From the NCBI GenBank assembly GCA_949130495.1, contig OX422207.1:373819868-373883867 (forward strand): a DNA stretch of 64,000 bases, written 5' to 3'. Below the pieces are notes generated by a model. It was not told where the DNA came from. It saw only the letters and a program-made list of their open reading frames with translations, and did not search any database. Position 1 is the first letter of the stretch. Each line of letters opens with the position of its first letter. The translations under genes were made by a program, and so were the position numbers. The stretch comes from Sambucus nigra (lineage: Eukaryota; Streptophyta; Magnoliopsida; Dipsacales; Adoxaceae). Below are positions 35,751 through 46,899 of this stretch, in pieces.

Positions 35751-37941
35751 CATCGAAGAATGACGGTGGGAATATCCTTTCAAGTTTACACATAGCTATA
35801 GCAAGTCTCTCCTCAAGTCTCTCCAAGACATCCAATCTCAATGTTTTTTAACATAACTCCTTAAAGAATAACCCAAGTTCCATTAACGGTTGACACACTT
35901 CCTTCGAAAGATGACCACGAATTGCAAGCGGTAGTAAACATTGTAAAAAAATATGGTAGTCATGACTTTTCATCCTTGAAATCTTGCCATCGGTAGCACT
36001 CACACATCGAGAAATGTTGGATGCATACCCGTCGGGCAACTTTAGTGATTGCCAAAGTTCGCATAAAACCATCTTCTCTCCTTTTGACAAACTGTAGCAA
36101 GCAGAAGGAATCACCCATTTGTCTCCCTTTTTCTATGGATGCAAATCTTTGCGTATACACGTTTTCTTTAAATCTAACCGAGAGTTGACGGTGTCTTTTG
36201 TTTTCCCATCAATGTTTAGCAATGTTCCTAAAATGCTTTCACATACATTTTTCTCAATATGCATGACATCTAAATTGTGACGCAATCTAAGATCTTTCCA
36301 GTATGGAAAATCACAGAATATACTTATTTTGTCCCATTGCAACTCATAAGCCGCGCGGCTCCTCTTTTTGCATGCTTTCCCAAATACCTTAGGTCGAACC
36401 CTCTCAAGTTGAGCAAAGTATTTCATCATTACTAAGCTCTTTTGGTCGTTCTCGATGCTCTTTCTTACCATCAAAGGAAGACATATTTTCTCGCCATTTA
36501 TGATTCATCGATAGAAAACGACGATGCCCCATGTTGCATGTCTTATGTCCATTCTTCAGATACATGGAATGAGTCTCCTTATTGCATACTGGGCAAGCCA
36601 ACTTCCCCTTTGTGCTCCAACTTGACAAGTTAGCATAAGCTGGAAAATCATTAATAGTCCACATCACTGCTGCACGTAACATAAATGTAGTCTCTGTGAC
36701 GGCATCATATGTTTGCACCCCAACATCCCACAACTCTTTCAACTCTTTTATCAATGGTTGAAGAAACACGTCTATGTCAGTTCCAGGAGCCTTAGGACCC
36801 GGTATAAGCATTGATAAGATGAAAAATGGTTGTTTCATACATTTCCATGGAGGTAAATTATATATCACTAGAACAACCGGCCATGTGCTGTGCTTGCTAC
36901 TCATATTTGAAAATGGATTGAATCCATCACTAGAGAGTTCAAGCCTAATATTGCGAGCATCTCTAGAAAATGACTCATGAACCTTATCAAATTCTTTCTA
37001 TGCTTCCCCATCCACTAGATGTCTTAATACGTGGCCTCTTCAACGCGCTTATCTTTATGCCACCTCATCTTTGAAGCTATATCCTTATTTATAAATATAC
37101 GTTGCAACCTCGGTTTAAGTGGAAAGTAAAGGAATTTTTTTTAGGGATCTTCACACCATTGGCTTTTTCGATTTTCCATCTAGATTCTCCATATGTTGGA
37201 CATTTAGTTTTTTCCCTATTTGGTCCCTAAAAGAGAACACAATCATTTATGCAAACATCAATCTTCACATAGTCTAACCCCAGGTCACAAACTATTTTAT
37301 TCGCCTCGTAAAATGACTTTGGAATGTGAGAATCATTTGGAAGTGCTTTCTTAAAAAGTTCAAGAAGCAGGTCAATAGATTTCTCACTCCAGTTGTTCAT
37401 TGACTTTAGATGCATTAGCTCAACAATGAAAGATAATTTAGATAGCTTCTCACAACCCCAATACAGTTGTTGTTGCGTATCCCTAGCTAATCTAGCAAAT
37501 TTTTCTCCTTCACCCTTGGGCATTTGAGTTGCATGGCCATCAGATTCATCCCCAAAAATATCATTGTTGTAAGGTCCGGCAAACATATCATGTAACATTC
37601 CCTCCATGTCATCTTGCTCAAACTCGTCTGTAGTATGTTCTTCTATCATTATCTCCAACTTCAAACACATACTCATTGTAATCACAAGCATTATCGTTCT
37701 CTGATTCCAATGGTTCATCGTGATATATCCACCTAGTATAACTCTTCACTATGCCATGTATAAGAAAATGACTTTGTACATCTTGACGATTTTTCCAATA
37801 GAAGTTATTACATTTCTTACAAGGGCACTTAATCTTGTCATTTTGCTCAACATTAGCAAATGCAAAATCAAGAAATTCTTTAACCCCATCTCGATATGCA
37901 CTACTAATTCTATTTGGATGATGCATCCAACTCTTATCCAT
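35750..37941 (-). pseudogene. CACTA-2 tnp2 transposase fragment
   Basis: It starts MDKSWMHHPNRISSAYRDGV with a CPCKKCNNFYW motif (37941-37630). After a frameshift it continues DDMEGMLHDMF and LARDTQQQLYWGCEKLSKLS to INDCVLF (37640-37227), then decayed linking text. The Transposase_21 core has MLIPGPKAPGTDIDVFLQPL, NDFPAYANLSSWSTKGKLAC and GHRRFLSMNHKWR (36904-36404). The next block has DLRLRHNLDVMHIEKNVCES (about 36300-36220). The last homology is MKSHDYHIFLQCLLPLAIRG (about 35950) and LERIFPPSFFDVIV (about 35770). The C-terminal part seen in CACTA-1 (YPFERL onward) is absent. Stops and frameshifts are present. Confidence 0.9.
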
Positions 37942-38189
37942 TTCAAAACCCTACAACTTGAGAGAACATTCAAAAATATCAATGATAAACAAATAACAAT
38001 AAAGTCACAAGATATTTAGAAATAATGAATAGTATTTATATATAAAAAGAGTTAAACAACATTTTGCACCAAGTAATATTGCGTACTCGGCAACTCATAT
38101 TAAATCCATACATTCATATATTTTAATCCAAGCCAACACATTTTGTTTCAATCAATAATGTGGGTGATATATATATATATATATATATA

Positions 38190-38590
38190 TAAACGTTCTA
38201 AAGAACGTGAGGCGTGACCGAGGCGTAGAGGCCAAGCCTTAAGCCTTAGAACCTAGGCGGCCCTTAGGCGTAAAAAGGCGTGAAAAGGCATTTAGGCCTT
38301 TTATAATGTATTTTAATATTTTTTTAACAATGACAACGCTAAAATAATACTAAAATGGTACATACCTTAAAAATATAACTAAATATTTGTAAATTAAAAT
38401 ACTATTTTTTAAAATACTAAAAAAAACTTACATTTTTTCACGCTTTACCCCCCCACAACGCTCATTTTTTCACGCCTTACCCCAAAAAACGTTGATCATC
38501 GTTGACCATGTCTTAATCCACGACTAGGACCAAAACTTGGCGTATCTAAAAAGCCTCGCGCCTAAGCGTGTTTTTTAGAACACTGATATA
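38190..38590. mobile_element. Foldback element with AGGCG-rich arms
   Basis: The left arm GTTCTAAAGAACGTGAGGCG (38195) is complementary to the right arm, whose reverse complement is GTTCTAAAAAACACGCTTAG (ending 38580). The interior is rich in AGGCG/GCCTT words. TATATA tracts border both sides and may be target sequence. There is no coding capacity, consistent with a non-autonomous MITE nested in CACTA-2. Confidence 0.55.
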
Positions 38591-38724
38591 TATATAGTCA
38601 TTCGAAGGTCTCTTTTATAAGTTTGAATAGTGATTCGTTGCATTAGAAAAAAATAAAGACAAGAGCGAAGCATTAAGCAAACTACATTGAATAATGCAAT
38701 TCCCACCCTCTCCATTAATATTAT

Positions 38725-39045
38725 GATCAATTACCAAAAAGTCCCTCAAACTTTTTTTAATATACATTTAGTCCGAGCCTTTTTATTTTGTTATAAAAAC
38801 TCCCTCAAATACTCATTTAACTAATATTCTCTTATTTTTAAAGGGTCGCGCTAGCGGCATTCCTACTCCACCTCCCCCTCCCCCACCCCCACCCCCACCC
38901 CCCATTGCCGGAACTTCCTCGATCCTCACCGGAACTCGTTTTTTTAGTGTTTTTATGTGGTGAGGGACTTTTTGGAACAAAATAAAAAGGCTTGGACTAA
39001 ACGTGTATTAAAAAGTGTTTGAGAGACTATTTTCCATATGCCTCG
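38725..39045. mobile_element. MITE with long inverted repeats and a 10-bp target duplication
   Basis: The left arm (about 38733-38807) and right arm (about 38961-39033) are inverted copies, for example AAAAAGTCCCTCAAACTTTT against AAAAGTGTTTGAGAGACT, and TCCGAGCCTTTTTATTTTG against its complement at 38975. TTAATATTAT is present on both sides (38715-38724 and 39046-39055). A duplication of 9-10 bp points to a Mutator-type MITE. The loop contains a C-rich tract (38862-38905). Confidence 0.7.
38862..38905. repeat. C-rich simple repeat
   Basis: A run of CCCCCTCCCCCACCCCCACC type sequence in the loop of the MITE at 38725-39045, in otherwise AT-rich DNA. Confidence 0.9.
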
Positions 39046-39554
39046 TTAATATTATTGGTGATGATGGGTATAGCATTATTCAATATTTTAAAAAACACGC
39101 AATTGTGCGCGATGTACTGCTTGATTGCACTTTTGTGTGTGATAACGCAACATTTCCCACTTTGATTTGTGAGAAGCCCAAATAGTGTGCGTGGTTGATG
39201 ACTTAGCACGCGATTTTAACGCTTTTTCACGCTAACCCTATTTAGTGCTATTTGGGAGCAATTCGGGCATAAGTCATTTTAATGCATCAATTACAAAACT
39301 ACGTCGTTTTGTTCATTTCTTCATTTTTTTTCCTTTTTTTAACCTTTAAAAATGCAAATCAATATCTTCAAATGCTAATGGTGTGTTTAGTTGTATAAAA
39401 TAAGGTTGTTTTTCAAAAGAAAATTATGAAAAATTTCCATAGAAATGAAAATATATTCAAATTTATTTTTCCAAAAAAAGTTGGAAAATAGTTTTTTGAT
39501 TTTCCAAATTTCCATAAACTACTTTTAAAAAATTTCAATAAATTTTTGAAACGT

Positions 39555-39840
39555 TTAAAATTACATTTACACCCCTAATTTTTTTACAAATTACATTTTG
39601 GCCCCTAAAATTAAAAAAAAAATACATTTTATTCCTAAATATTAAGAAAAAAATAACCAGTCAAAAACTATCGGTGAATTATGATTTGGCTCATGAAATC
39701 TCCGTGGTTGTATTATTGTCCCTACTATAAATTACATTTTAGCCATTACACTATTGGTAAACTACATTTTAGACATCAAACTTTCTCTAAGTTATATTTC
39801 GTCCTTTTAAATATCTATAAATTATATTTTAAAAATAATG
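39555..39840. repeat. Degenerate tandem repeat of an AAATTACATTTTNGNCC unit
   Basis: Phrases such as AAATTACATTTTGGCCCCTA, AAATTACATTTTAGCCATTA, AAACTACATTTTAGACATCA and AAATTATATTTTAAAAATAA recur every 30-45 bases. On the plus strand this gives a recurring KLHF peptide word. It is non-coding and lies inside CACTA-2. Confidence 0.65.
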
Positions 39841-40066
39841 GTATATTTATAACAAATGAATGTGCTTCCCTCAATCTCTCAATGTTCTATTGAAAATGAA
39901 AATAAAAAATTGAAACGAAAACTCAAAATAAAAAATAGAAAATAATTTTTTGTTGGAAATATGATTAGGGGTCATATATCCAATATGGATATAAACCCAT
40001 AATGGACAATGAGATTGAACTATAAAAAAAACATACAAAATAACTACATTAAACAAAACAAAACCC

Positions 40067-40172
40067 TATTTCAGCTATAAAAATAACCCATATTTCAGCT
40101 ATTAAAAAATAACTATTTCAGCTAAAAGAAATGTTTCAGCTATTAAAAAAAAAACTATTTCAGCTGTAAAAA
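40067..40172. repeat. TTTCAGCTATTAAAA tandem repeat
   Basis: Five copies of TTTCAGCT followed by A-rich spacers (starting about 40069, 40093, 40116, 40133 and 40158), spaced 17-25 bases. No function recognised. Confidence 0.85.
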
Positions 40173-40651
40173 AAACTCTACATACATCAATTTTTTTTTT
40201 ATTAAAATCCATTTAACATGGACTGAGTCGAAGTTCACACAACCACAAATTGAGTAATGGGTATATACATGTATGTATACATTTAAGAAAATACATGGTA
40301 TAACCTTGAATTTAAAATAAAAAAATATAGAAATGAACTTACCTAAGATCTCTGGCAACCACCTGAATTAGGAAGAAGACTTTTGTCACCTATCACATAC
40401 TGAATATCATGAAAAATAGAAAAAAATAAGAGATGTTACCATAAGATTGCAAGAAAGGTAATAAAATTTAGCAAAAGCAATGAAACCGAAAAAAAAATCA
40501 AAGATTTTATAATACTCATTTGAAACTTGATTCAAATCGGATGTATAATACATATGTAGCTATATGTATCTGTGATTCAAATCAACCCGTCAATAAAATA
40601 GGTAAAGATTTCATAATACCCATTTAAAACTAGATTCAAATCAAACCTATG

Positions 40652-40654
<3 letters not shown>

Positions 40655-40689
<35 letters not shown>
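40655..40689. repeat. (TA)n microsatellite
   Basis: A run of TA dinucleotides within CACTA-2, near its right end. Confidence 0.95.
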
Positions 40690-40694
<5 letters not shown>

Positions 40695-41039
40695 CATAGC
40701 GGATTCAAATAAGCAAAGATTTGAAAGTCAACCTTCAATGAAACTTTCAAAGTCGACCTTCAATGAGAGAGAGAGAAACCCTAGGTTGTTTTTACGGAGA
40801 AGAGAACAAAGAATAGAGAAACGTGAGAGGTGGATACGCGGGTTTGAGCGGTTGCGGGGTTTGTTACGTTTGGTGTATTTGAGTATTGCGTGGCAACGAG
40901 TTCTGATTTGAGCGGGACTCCTAACAAGTCTTTACCTTTTTTTTTCTAATTTAGTATTTGGAGGCAAAAGTAAATTCTTAATTAAATCTAATTTACAAAA
41001 TATTTTATTGCAAAATTTCAAAATCTCCACGAAATGTTG

Positions 41040-41271
41040 ATTTTTAGTGGTAATATTTTTAATTTGCCACCTACTTCACTACAATTTATTTCCCGCCAGC
41101 TAAAATTTCTTGCGCCAAACTTTTAGTGGCAATTTTTGTGATAATCTCACATTTTTGCTACTAATACTTCCTCTGCAATTATTTTTAGTGGCAATGAAAT
41201 TTTTTTCCACCAATTATTATATTTCATGGCAAAAAATCGTTTTGCCACCAATTGACAACTTTCTTGTAGTG
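41040..41271. repeat. CACTA-2 right terminus with subterminal repeats
   Basis: Repeated TTTTAGTGGCAAT / TTGCCACC words in both orientations end in TTTCTTGTAGTG. This is the reverse complement of the common plant CACTA end CACTACAAGAAA. Confidence 0.85.
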
Positions 41272-41280
41272 AAAGTGCAA

Positions 41281-41690
41281 TTCGAGAGTTATCCACGACT
41301 CTTTTATCCCATTAAACCAGGATATTGGGATCTTTAGTCAACTAAGTTGGGTTGACATCATGGAGACTCTTTGTTATAGGCTTTTGAGCCCATTCATCTC
41401 AATGTTAAATAAACTTTCTCTCTTAGTAAAGGTTTTGTAAACGGATGCACTAAGGTATTCTTTGACTATATAAAGTCAATAGAAATTATTTTATTAGAGA
41501 ACAATTATCTTACGATATTATGTTTACATTGGATGTGTCTAGACTTACCGTTATATACAAAATTTTATCCTCGTTATATTGTTGTTTTGTTATCGCAATG
41601 TATATCTTGGACGGAACAGGCTTTGGTCAGAAATGAATATCCTATAAAAAAAATGCTAAACCCATTCCACTTATTCTCCTACTTTATGTA
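41281..41690 (-). pseudogene. Copia RNase H C-terminal scrap
   Basis: The minus strand reads DIHCDNKTTI (about 41610) and a degenerate SKNPVxHxRTKHI-like stretch, then VHPFTKTF and EMNGLKSL. These correspond to the end of copia RNase H (IHCDN..., DxFTK, GLK). Stops are frequent. It lies between the CACTA-2 terminus and the Tat-2 LTR and its remaining parts are absent. Confidence 0.6.
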
Positions 41691-41713
41691 AAGTAATAAA
41701 TTTAGACTTTATT

Positions 41714-42184
41714 TGTTGTATGTAAAAATTACTCTCTTACGCGGACCTATGAAAAATAGACACTTGTTCTCCTACGTGGCCATTCAACTATCTTGATCGG
41801 CATCAGAGGCTGACCAACTCCCAGAATATGAACCATTAGGAATAACAAAGCTTAGTCGAATGGAATAGCCCCAACACTGAATGTCAAGAGTCTAAATTAT
41901 TATATATAGATGCAAATGCCTAGAAATAGAAAAGCATTCCATCTCTAGGGTTCCAAACCATTATAAATATATAATCTCCCTTAACACAAGAGGATGCCTC
42001 AATCAATCACAAGCACAATACACATAGCTATTGTAACCCCCCAAAATAACACTAACAGTGGACGTAGGCTTTTTACAGCTGAACCACTTTAAAAATATGT
42101 ATCTCTTGTGTGTTTGTTTAGACTTCCTTTATTTATTTATCTGTGATTATAAAATTGGACCCATTCCATTTTTAGACATCAACA
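41714..42184 (+). repeat. 5' LTR of Tat-2
   Basis: It runs from TGTTGTATG to ATCAACA (TG...CA). It shares long blocks with 55651-56139, such as CCTATGAAAAATAGACAC, CATTCAACTATCTTGATCG, CAACAGTGGACGTAGGCTTT and TGGACCCATTCCATTTTTAG. The 3' LTR has about 18 extra bases, including part of a TCGGCTTGGAGG duplication. Confidence 0.9.
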
Positions 42185-42207
42185 GATTAGCGTCGTCTGT
42201 GGGAATG
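42185..42207 (+). other. Primer-binding-site-like sequence of Tat-2
   Basis: GATTAGCGTCGTCTGTGGGA directly follows the LTR end. It resembles the TGGCGCCGTCTGTGGGA type found after the LTR in plant Tat-lineage elements, with two or three changes. The priming tRNA is not assigned. Confidence 0.55.
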
Positions 42208-42349
42208 ACTGCTTGTCATTGTTCTCTACCTCTTATGTTTCTTTGTTCATTCTCTGTTTTGAAGAGTGACCAATGTCCCATAAAGCAACCTGGTGGATGC
42301 AGGTAACACCCCAGATCCATCTGCTCCCCCTAGTGTGTAAGATCTCTAG

Positions 42350-43780
42350 GGAATTTAACTCAACTTGGCTAGGTGATAAGAAGCAATGCAAGAGTTAGTT
42401 AAGCAATTAGCTCCTACGTTGCTAGACAAGTCCTCAAATGAACCGTCCAGGTGGGATATGCCACCTTTGCCAGCCAGGTTTGAAAGAAGTCACCACTCTA
42501 GGTCTTCTCCTGATAGATCATATCGTTTTAGAGAAACATAATCATTTCGATCAAATGATTATTATGATGGTCTGTCTTTCTCCTATGAGAGACTAAGCGT
42601 GTTGGAACGGTAGAGTAGGGAATCTACCTTTGATCATTTAGGTCCCCGAGTAGTTAGAGGATATCGTAGGGAACAAGAACGTCCTCGTGACCACATAAAT
42701 GGATCCATAAGATATAAAGCTAGCATGAGGGCCTATGTGCGTGTCGAGAAGACTTCTCAGGAAAAAAGCTCAAAACATGTGCATAGCAAAGCCAAAAAAG
42801 CTGCTTCAGCCAAGTCCAAGCCAAAGGAACATTCCTGGAAGGGATCTATGCAATGACTAAAAGACTTGCCAGGTGAAATAGACAAAATAAAAAATCCTTT
42901 ACAAAGAAATTTTGTCAAAGTAACACCTTTAATCTAGGCTATTGTTGATTATCCCATGCCTTCCAAATTCAAGCCACCAGTTGTTACTCCCGAATATGAT
43001 GGAAATAATGATCCATTCCTCCATATTGAATAGTATCAGACTATTATTGATAATTATTCTATCACCAATGAAATGAGGTGTAGGATTTTCTCAAGTTCCA
43101 TCACAGTTTGAGCCAAAATATGGTACAACAATCTTCCCAGAGGTAAAATTTCTAGTTTCCATCAATTAATCGAATTATTTATTGATAAATTATATTTTAG
43201 GGGTAAGCCGATCAAGAGTGTTACTCATATCTTGACCATGTGCCAAAACTTGAAGAAAGTACTCGGGAGTATATCACACATTTTAACAATGAGAAACTAG
43301 AAGTGGTGGATTATGAAGAAAAGACAGCCATTGCAGCACTGATGAATGGATTGCTCGCTAAGGATCTTTATTACGCTCTAGAAAAAAATCCACCCAAAAC
43401 TATGATAGAGTTGATGGCTAAGGATGAGAAGATTATGAATGCCGAGGAAGCTATGGGTACTAAAGAAATTCCAGAAGCAAAAGCTAAAGGTCAGAAAAAA
43501 TTGGTCAATAAAGATAAAAAAGACAAGAAAGTTGACATAATTAAGATGTATGATAAATATACTCCTCTCACCAAAGGTGTCCATTAAATATTGGAGGAAA
43601 TCAGGGGTAACAAAGATCTAAATTGTCTTGGGAAGCTAAAGTCACCTCCCAACAGGAGAGATAAATCCAATTATTGCAATTTTCACAGAGATCTTGGGCA
43701 CACAACAGACAATTGCATCATCCCAAAGAATGAAGTGGAGGATCTTATTCGGTGAGGAAAGTTAACTAAATTTGTTGATA
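42350..43780 (+). pseudogene. Tat-2 gag
   Basis: Broken frames encode a basic, arginine/serine-rich N-terminal part, then the retrotransposon gag domain (PSKFKPPVVTPEYDGNNDPF near 42960-43020, and WYNNLPRGKISSFHQLIELF near 43120-43180). The longest open piece, 43240-43587, contains EYITHFNNEKLEVVDYEEKT and a lysine-rich end. A CCHC-like knuckle YCNFHRDLGHTTDNC follows near 43675-43715. Stops interrupt all blocks. Confidence 0.8.
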
Positions 43781-44039
43781 AAAATGGTAGCTGAGATGCC
43801 AGAAGAAGATCTAAGTCACCCGATCGAGGAAATGATGACATAAAAAGGGTGCGTAACAATAACTATGAAGATGATCCTATCCTGCCAAAGAAACTTGATG
43901 AACCAGAAGTAGAGGTAGGGTTTTGAATGTCATTTCATTAAAGGAGGCGATGCTGGTGGAGGAGATGAAATTACTGAAAGAAAAGCTTACCCAAAGGAGG
44001 GCCAGCCTTGTCCTACTATAAGACAAATTGACATGTGTG

Positions 44040-44325
44040 AATGCACCGATGGTTGGCCCAGGACGATCAATAAGGACATTTTGTGATTGACTTCTCTAAA
44101 GATGATCTGAGTGTAATGTTCTATCCTCATGATGACCCATTAGTCATAATTTGTAGGGTTATCCATGGTAGAGTGGAGATAATTCAGCTTCACAATGGGA
44201 GTTCTACTGACGTCATGTTCTACAATAGTTTCCACATCATAAGGCTAGGAGACAGTAAGCTAAAACCTTATCACATGCCTCTCATAGGGTTCTCAAGAGA
44301 AAGGATGTATCTCTTGGAATAATAA
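44040..44325 (+). pseudogene. Tat-2 aspartic protease, active site altered
   Basis: The frame reads FYPHDDPLVIICRVIHGRVE, then LHNGSSTDVMFYNSF and MPLIGFSRERMYL. In gypsy proteases of this type the active-site triad is within VDNGSSADIL; here the Asp is His, so the enzyme would be inactive even if the frame were repaired. Confidence 0.75.
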
Positions 44326-44639
44326 AGTTAGATGTGTTGGTCGACACTTTTCTTACAAAGTAGAAACAAGACGATACGTTTCGTAATATTGGATAAAAAT
44401 ATCCCTTAAGCTTACAACATAATTCTTGTCAGAGTGGGAATGGAGCAGTTAGAAGTGGTATCATCTATTGTGTTTTAGTGCATGAAATTCCCCACCAATT
44501 ATGGAGTCAGCGTAGTTAATGGTATAAAATGGAAACTAGGGAATAATACTATGCCTCAACTGACTAATAAGAAGTACAAAGGGGCACAACTACTTTCCAT
44601 ATCGATACTTTAGATCCTCGGGAAAAGGAAGAGATGGTG

Positions 44640-45480
44640 AAGGGATAGGTTATAGAAGAAACAGATACTATCATACTTGATGATGAGAAGCCAGAGAGAA
44701 CAACTCAAATTGGTTCAAGATTAACAACTTCTCTAAAAAATGAATTATTCACATTCGTTAGATAGAGGAAGGATGTGTTCGCCCAGAGCCATGAAGATAT
44801 GCTAGGGATTGATCCTAATTTTATCTTCCATGAGCTCAAAATTTATAAGGACTCCAGGTCGATCAAGCAGAACGCAGATTTTTCAGTCTTATGAAGAATA
44901 TGACAATCCAAGAGGAAGTGGAAAAATTACAAAAAACATAGTTTATTGAGGATGTAAAATATACCAGCTAGTTGGACAATGTGGTGATGGTAAAATAGAA
45001 GAACAATAAATGATGCATGTGCGTAGACTTCATCGACCTTAATAAAGCATGCCCAGAGGATTATTTTCCTTTACCAAGGATTGATCAGTTGGCAGATGCA
45101 ACTATAGGTCATTAGTTGCTTATCTTTATGAATGTTTATTCTGGTTATAACAAGATTAAAATGAAGTTGGGAGATAAGGAGAGCACTTTCTTCATCACTA
45201 GCTGAGGAACATATTGATACAGTGCTAAGACTTTTGGGCTAAAAAATACTAGAGCAACATATTAGAGGCTAGTAAATAAAGTATTTGAAGACGAAATGGA
45301 GAAAAGATAGAAGTATATGTGGATAACACGCTCACCAAGATCAAGGTTGCTGCTGACCGTATTATGGATTTGTCCCAAACATTTGATTAATTAGAGAAAT
45401 ATCAAATGAAGCACAACCTGACTAAATGTATCTTCAGGGTACAAAAAGGAATGTTCTTGGTATATATTGTGAATTAAAGG
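44640..45480 (+). pseudogene. Tat-2 reverse transcriptase, decayed
   Basis: Recognisable pieces are CVDFIDLNKACPEDYFPLPR and IDQLADATIGH (45010-45110), FMNVYSGYNKIKM (45125-45165), and KIEVYVDNTLTKIK (about 45300-45340). The latter is where the catalytic YVDD has become YVDN. Then come TKCIFRVQKGMFLVYIVN and GIEANPDKIKTLMEMHSPTS (45420-45540). Several TAG/TGA stops and frameshifts are present. Confidence 0.8.
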
Positions 45481-45599
45481 GGAATTGAAGCCAATCCTGA
45501 CAAAATAAAGACTTTAATGGAAATGCATTCCCCGACCAGCAAGAAGGATGTGCAAAAATTGACTGAAAGAGTGGCATCTCTAAATCACTTTGTTTCTTG

Positions 45600-46880
45600 A
45601 GAAATATATAAATGTATCCCTTTCTTTAAAGTGCTTATAAAGACTTTTGAGTGGAATGATGAATCTAATAAATATTTTCTGAATTTGAAGAAGTACTTGG
45701 GATCTCCATCGCTCCTCTCTCGGCTATTATTGGGAGAAAAATTGTATCTATACTTGGTTGTTTCAAAGTCCGTTGTTAGTTCGGACTTGATCCAATAGAG
45801 GGAGGAGTTTAGAAACTAGTATACTACACCATCAATGGATTCTGAGGAGTAGAAATCAAATATCCACGCTTAGAAAAGATAACACTGGTTCTTATTGAAG
45901 CTTCTAGATGAATAAGACCATAATTTCGGGGCCATACCATTGTGGTATAAACTGATTTACCTCTGCGACATGCTCTACACAAACCTAAAAAGTCAGGAAG
46001 GTTGATGTCTTAGGTAGTTAAACTTGGATAATATGAGATTGTTTATGAGCCAAGGCCTGCATTAAATGGGCAAGCAATGATAGACTTTATCATAGAGTTC
46101 ACGTATGTAGACGCATTAAATAATCCAACTTTGCCTACCGAGTAGACCTCTTCGGAAGATAGCTCAGGTCAAAAGTAAATGGATATTATAGTCAACCAAC
46201 TAGAATCAGCAGCTGCTCAAGAAAGAGCTCAGTAATTGGCTGAGCAAATAAATAAGGTATTCAAATATGGAGTGCTATCAGAAGAAGACTTTAATATCGA
46301 CATCCTAGTCTGAAAACGTTTCGTAGACTAATCTTCATGCGCCACTGGCTGTGGAGATGGACTCATTATCAACACTCCAAACGATTTAAATGTGGAATAT
46401 GCATTGAGATTTCAATTTTAAGCCTCCAAAAATAAAGTCAATTATGAAGCATTAATTACAGGATTGGAACTAGCCTCATCACTAGACGTCGATCAGGTTA
46501 TAGCGTATAGTGATTCTCAACTTATTGTTCACTAGATACTTCAGATATATGGAGTTAAAGGAAAAAAAATGGTAAGATGCGTGAACAAGGATATGGAGGT
46601 TATCTCTTCTTTTCCTTCCATTAAGGTAGTTCGGTAACTAAGGGTGGACAATGCCCGAGCATATTCCCTTGCTCGACTATCCTTAATAACTCTAATAGAG
46701 CTCAAACGAATAATTCTAGTGGATATTCTCACCCATAGAAGTATTGATGTAGAAGCTGTTAGTATAATCTCTGTAGAACTAGGTCCTTTTTGGATGGATC
46801 CAATCAAAGATTACATTAATAAAGACCTGTTACCATCTGACTAAAAAGAAACTAGGATGATGATATACAAAGCAACCAGT
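45600..46880 (+). pseudogene. Tat-2 RNase H and connection, decayed
   Basis: KVLIKTFEWNDESNKYFLNL and KKYLGSPSLLSRLLLGEKLY (45630-45750) match the Tat-1 equivalents. An RNase H-like stretch follows (near 46430-46530, NYEALITGLELASSLDVDQV-type text in broken frames), and then a piece with NARAYSLARLSLITLIELKR (46650-46710). Confidence 0.65.
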
Positions 46881-46899
46881 TATCTTTTGGAGAAGGGCG

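Larger units (their letters stand above)
35750..41271 (-). mobile_element. CACTA-2: truncated CACTA transposon
   Basis: The right terminus is intact: on the minus strand it begins CACTACAAGAAAGTTG (ending at 41271), followed by subterminal TTTAGTGGCAAT-type repeats (41040-41260). A tnp2 pseudogene lies at 37941-35750. The opposite end is missing: transposase homology stops in the DUF4218 region at about 35755 with no terminal repeat. The TIR differs from CACTA-1 (CACTACAAGAAA against CACTACACCAAA), so it is a different family. Two foldback elements are nested inside it (38190-38586 and 38725-39045). Confidence 0.8.
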
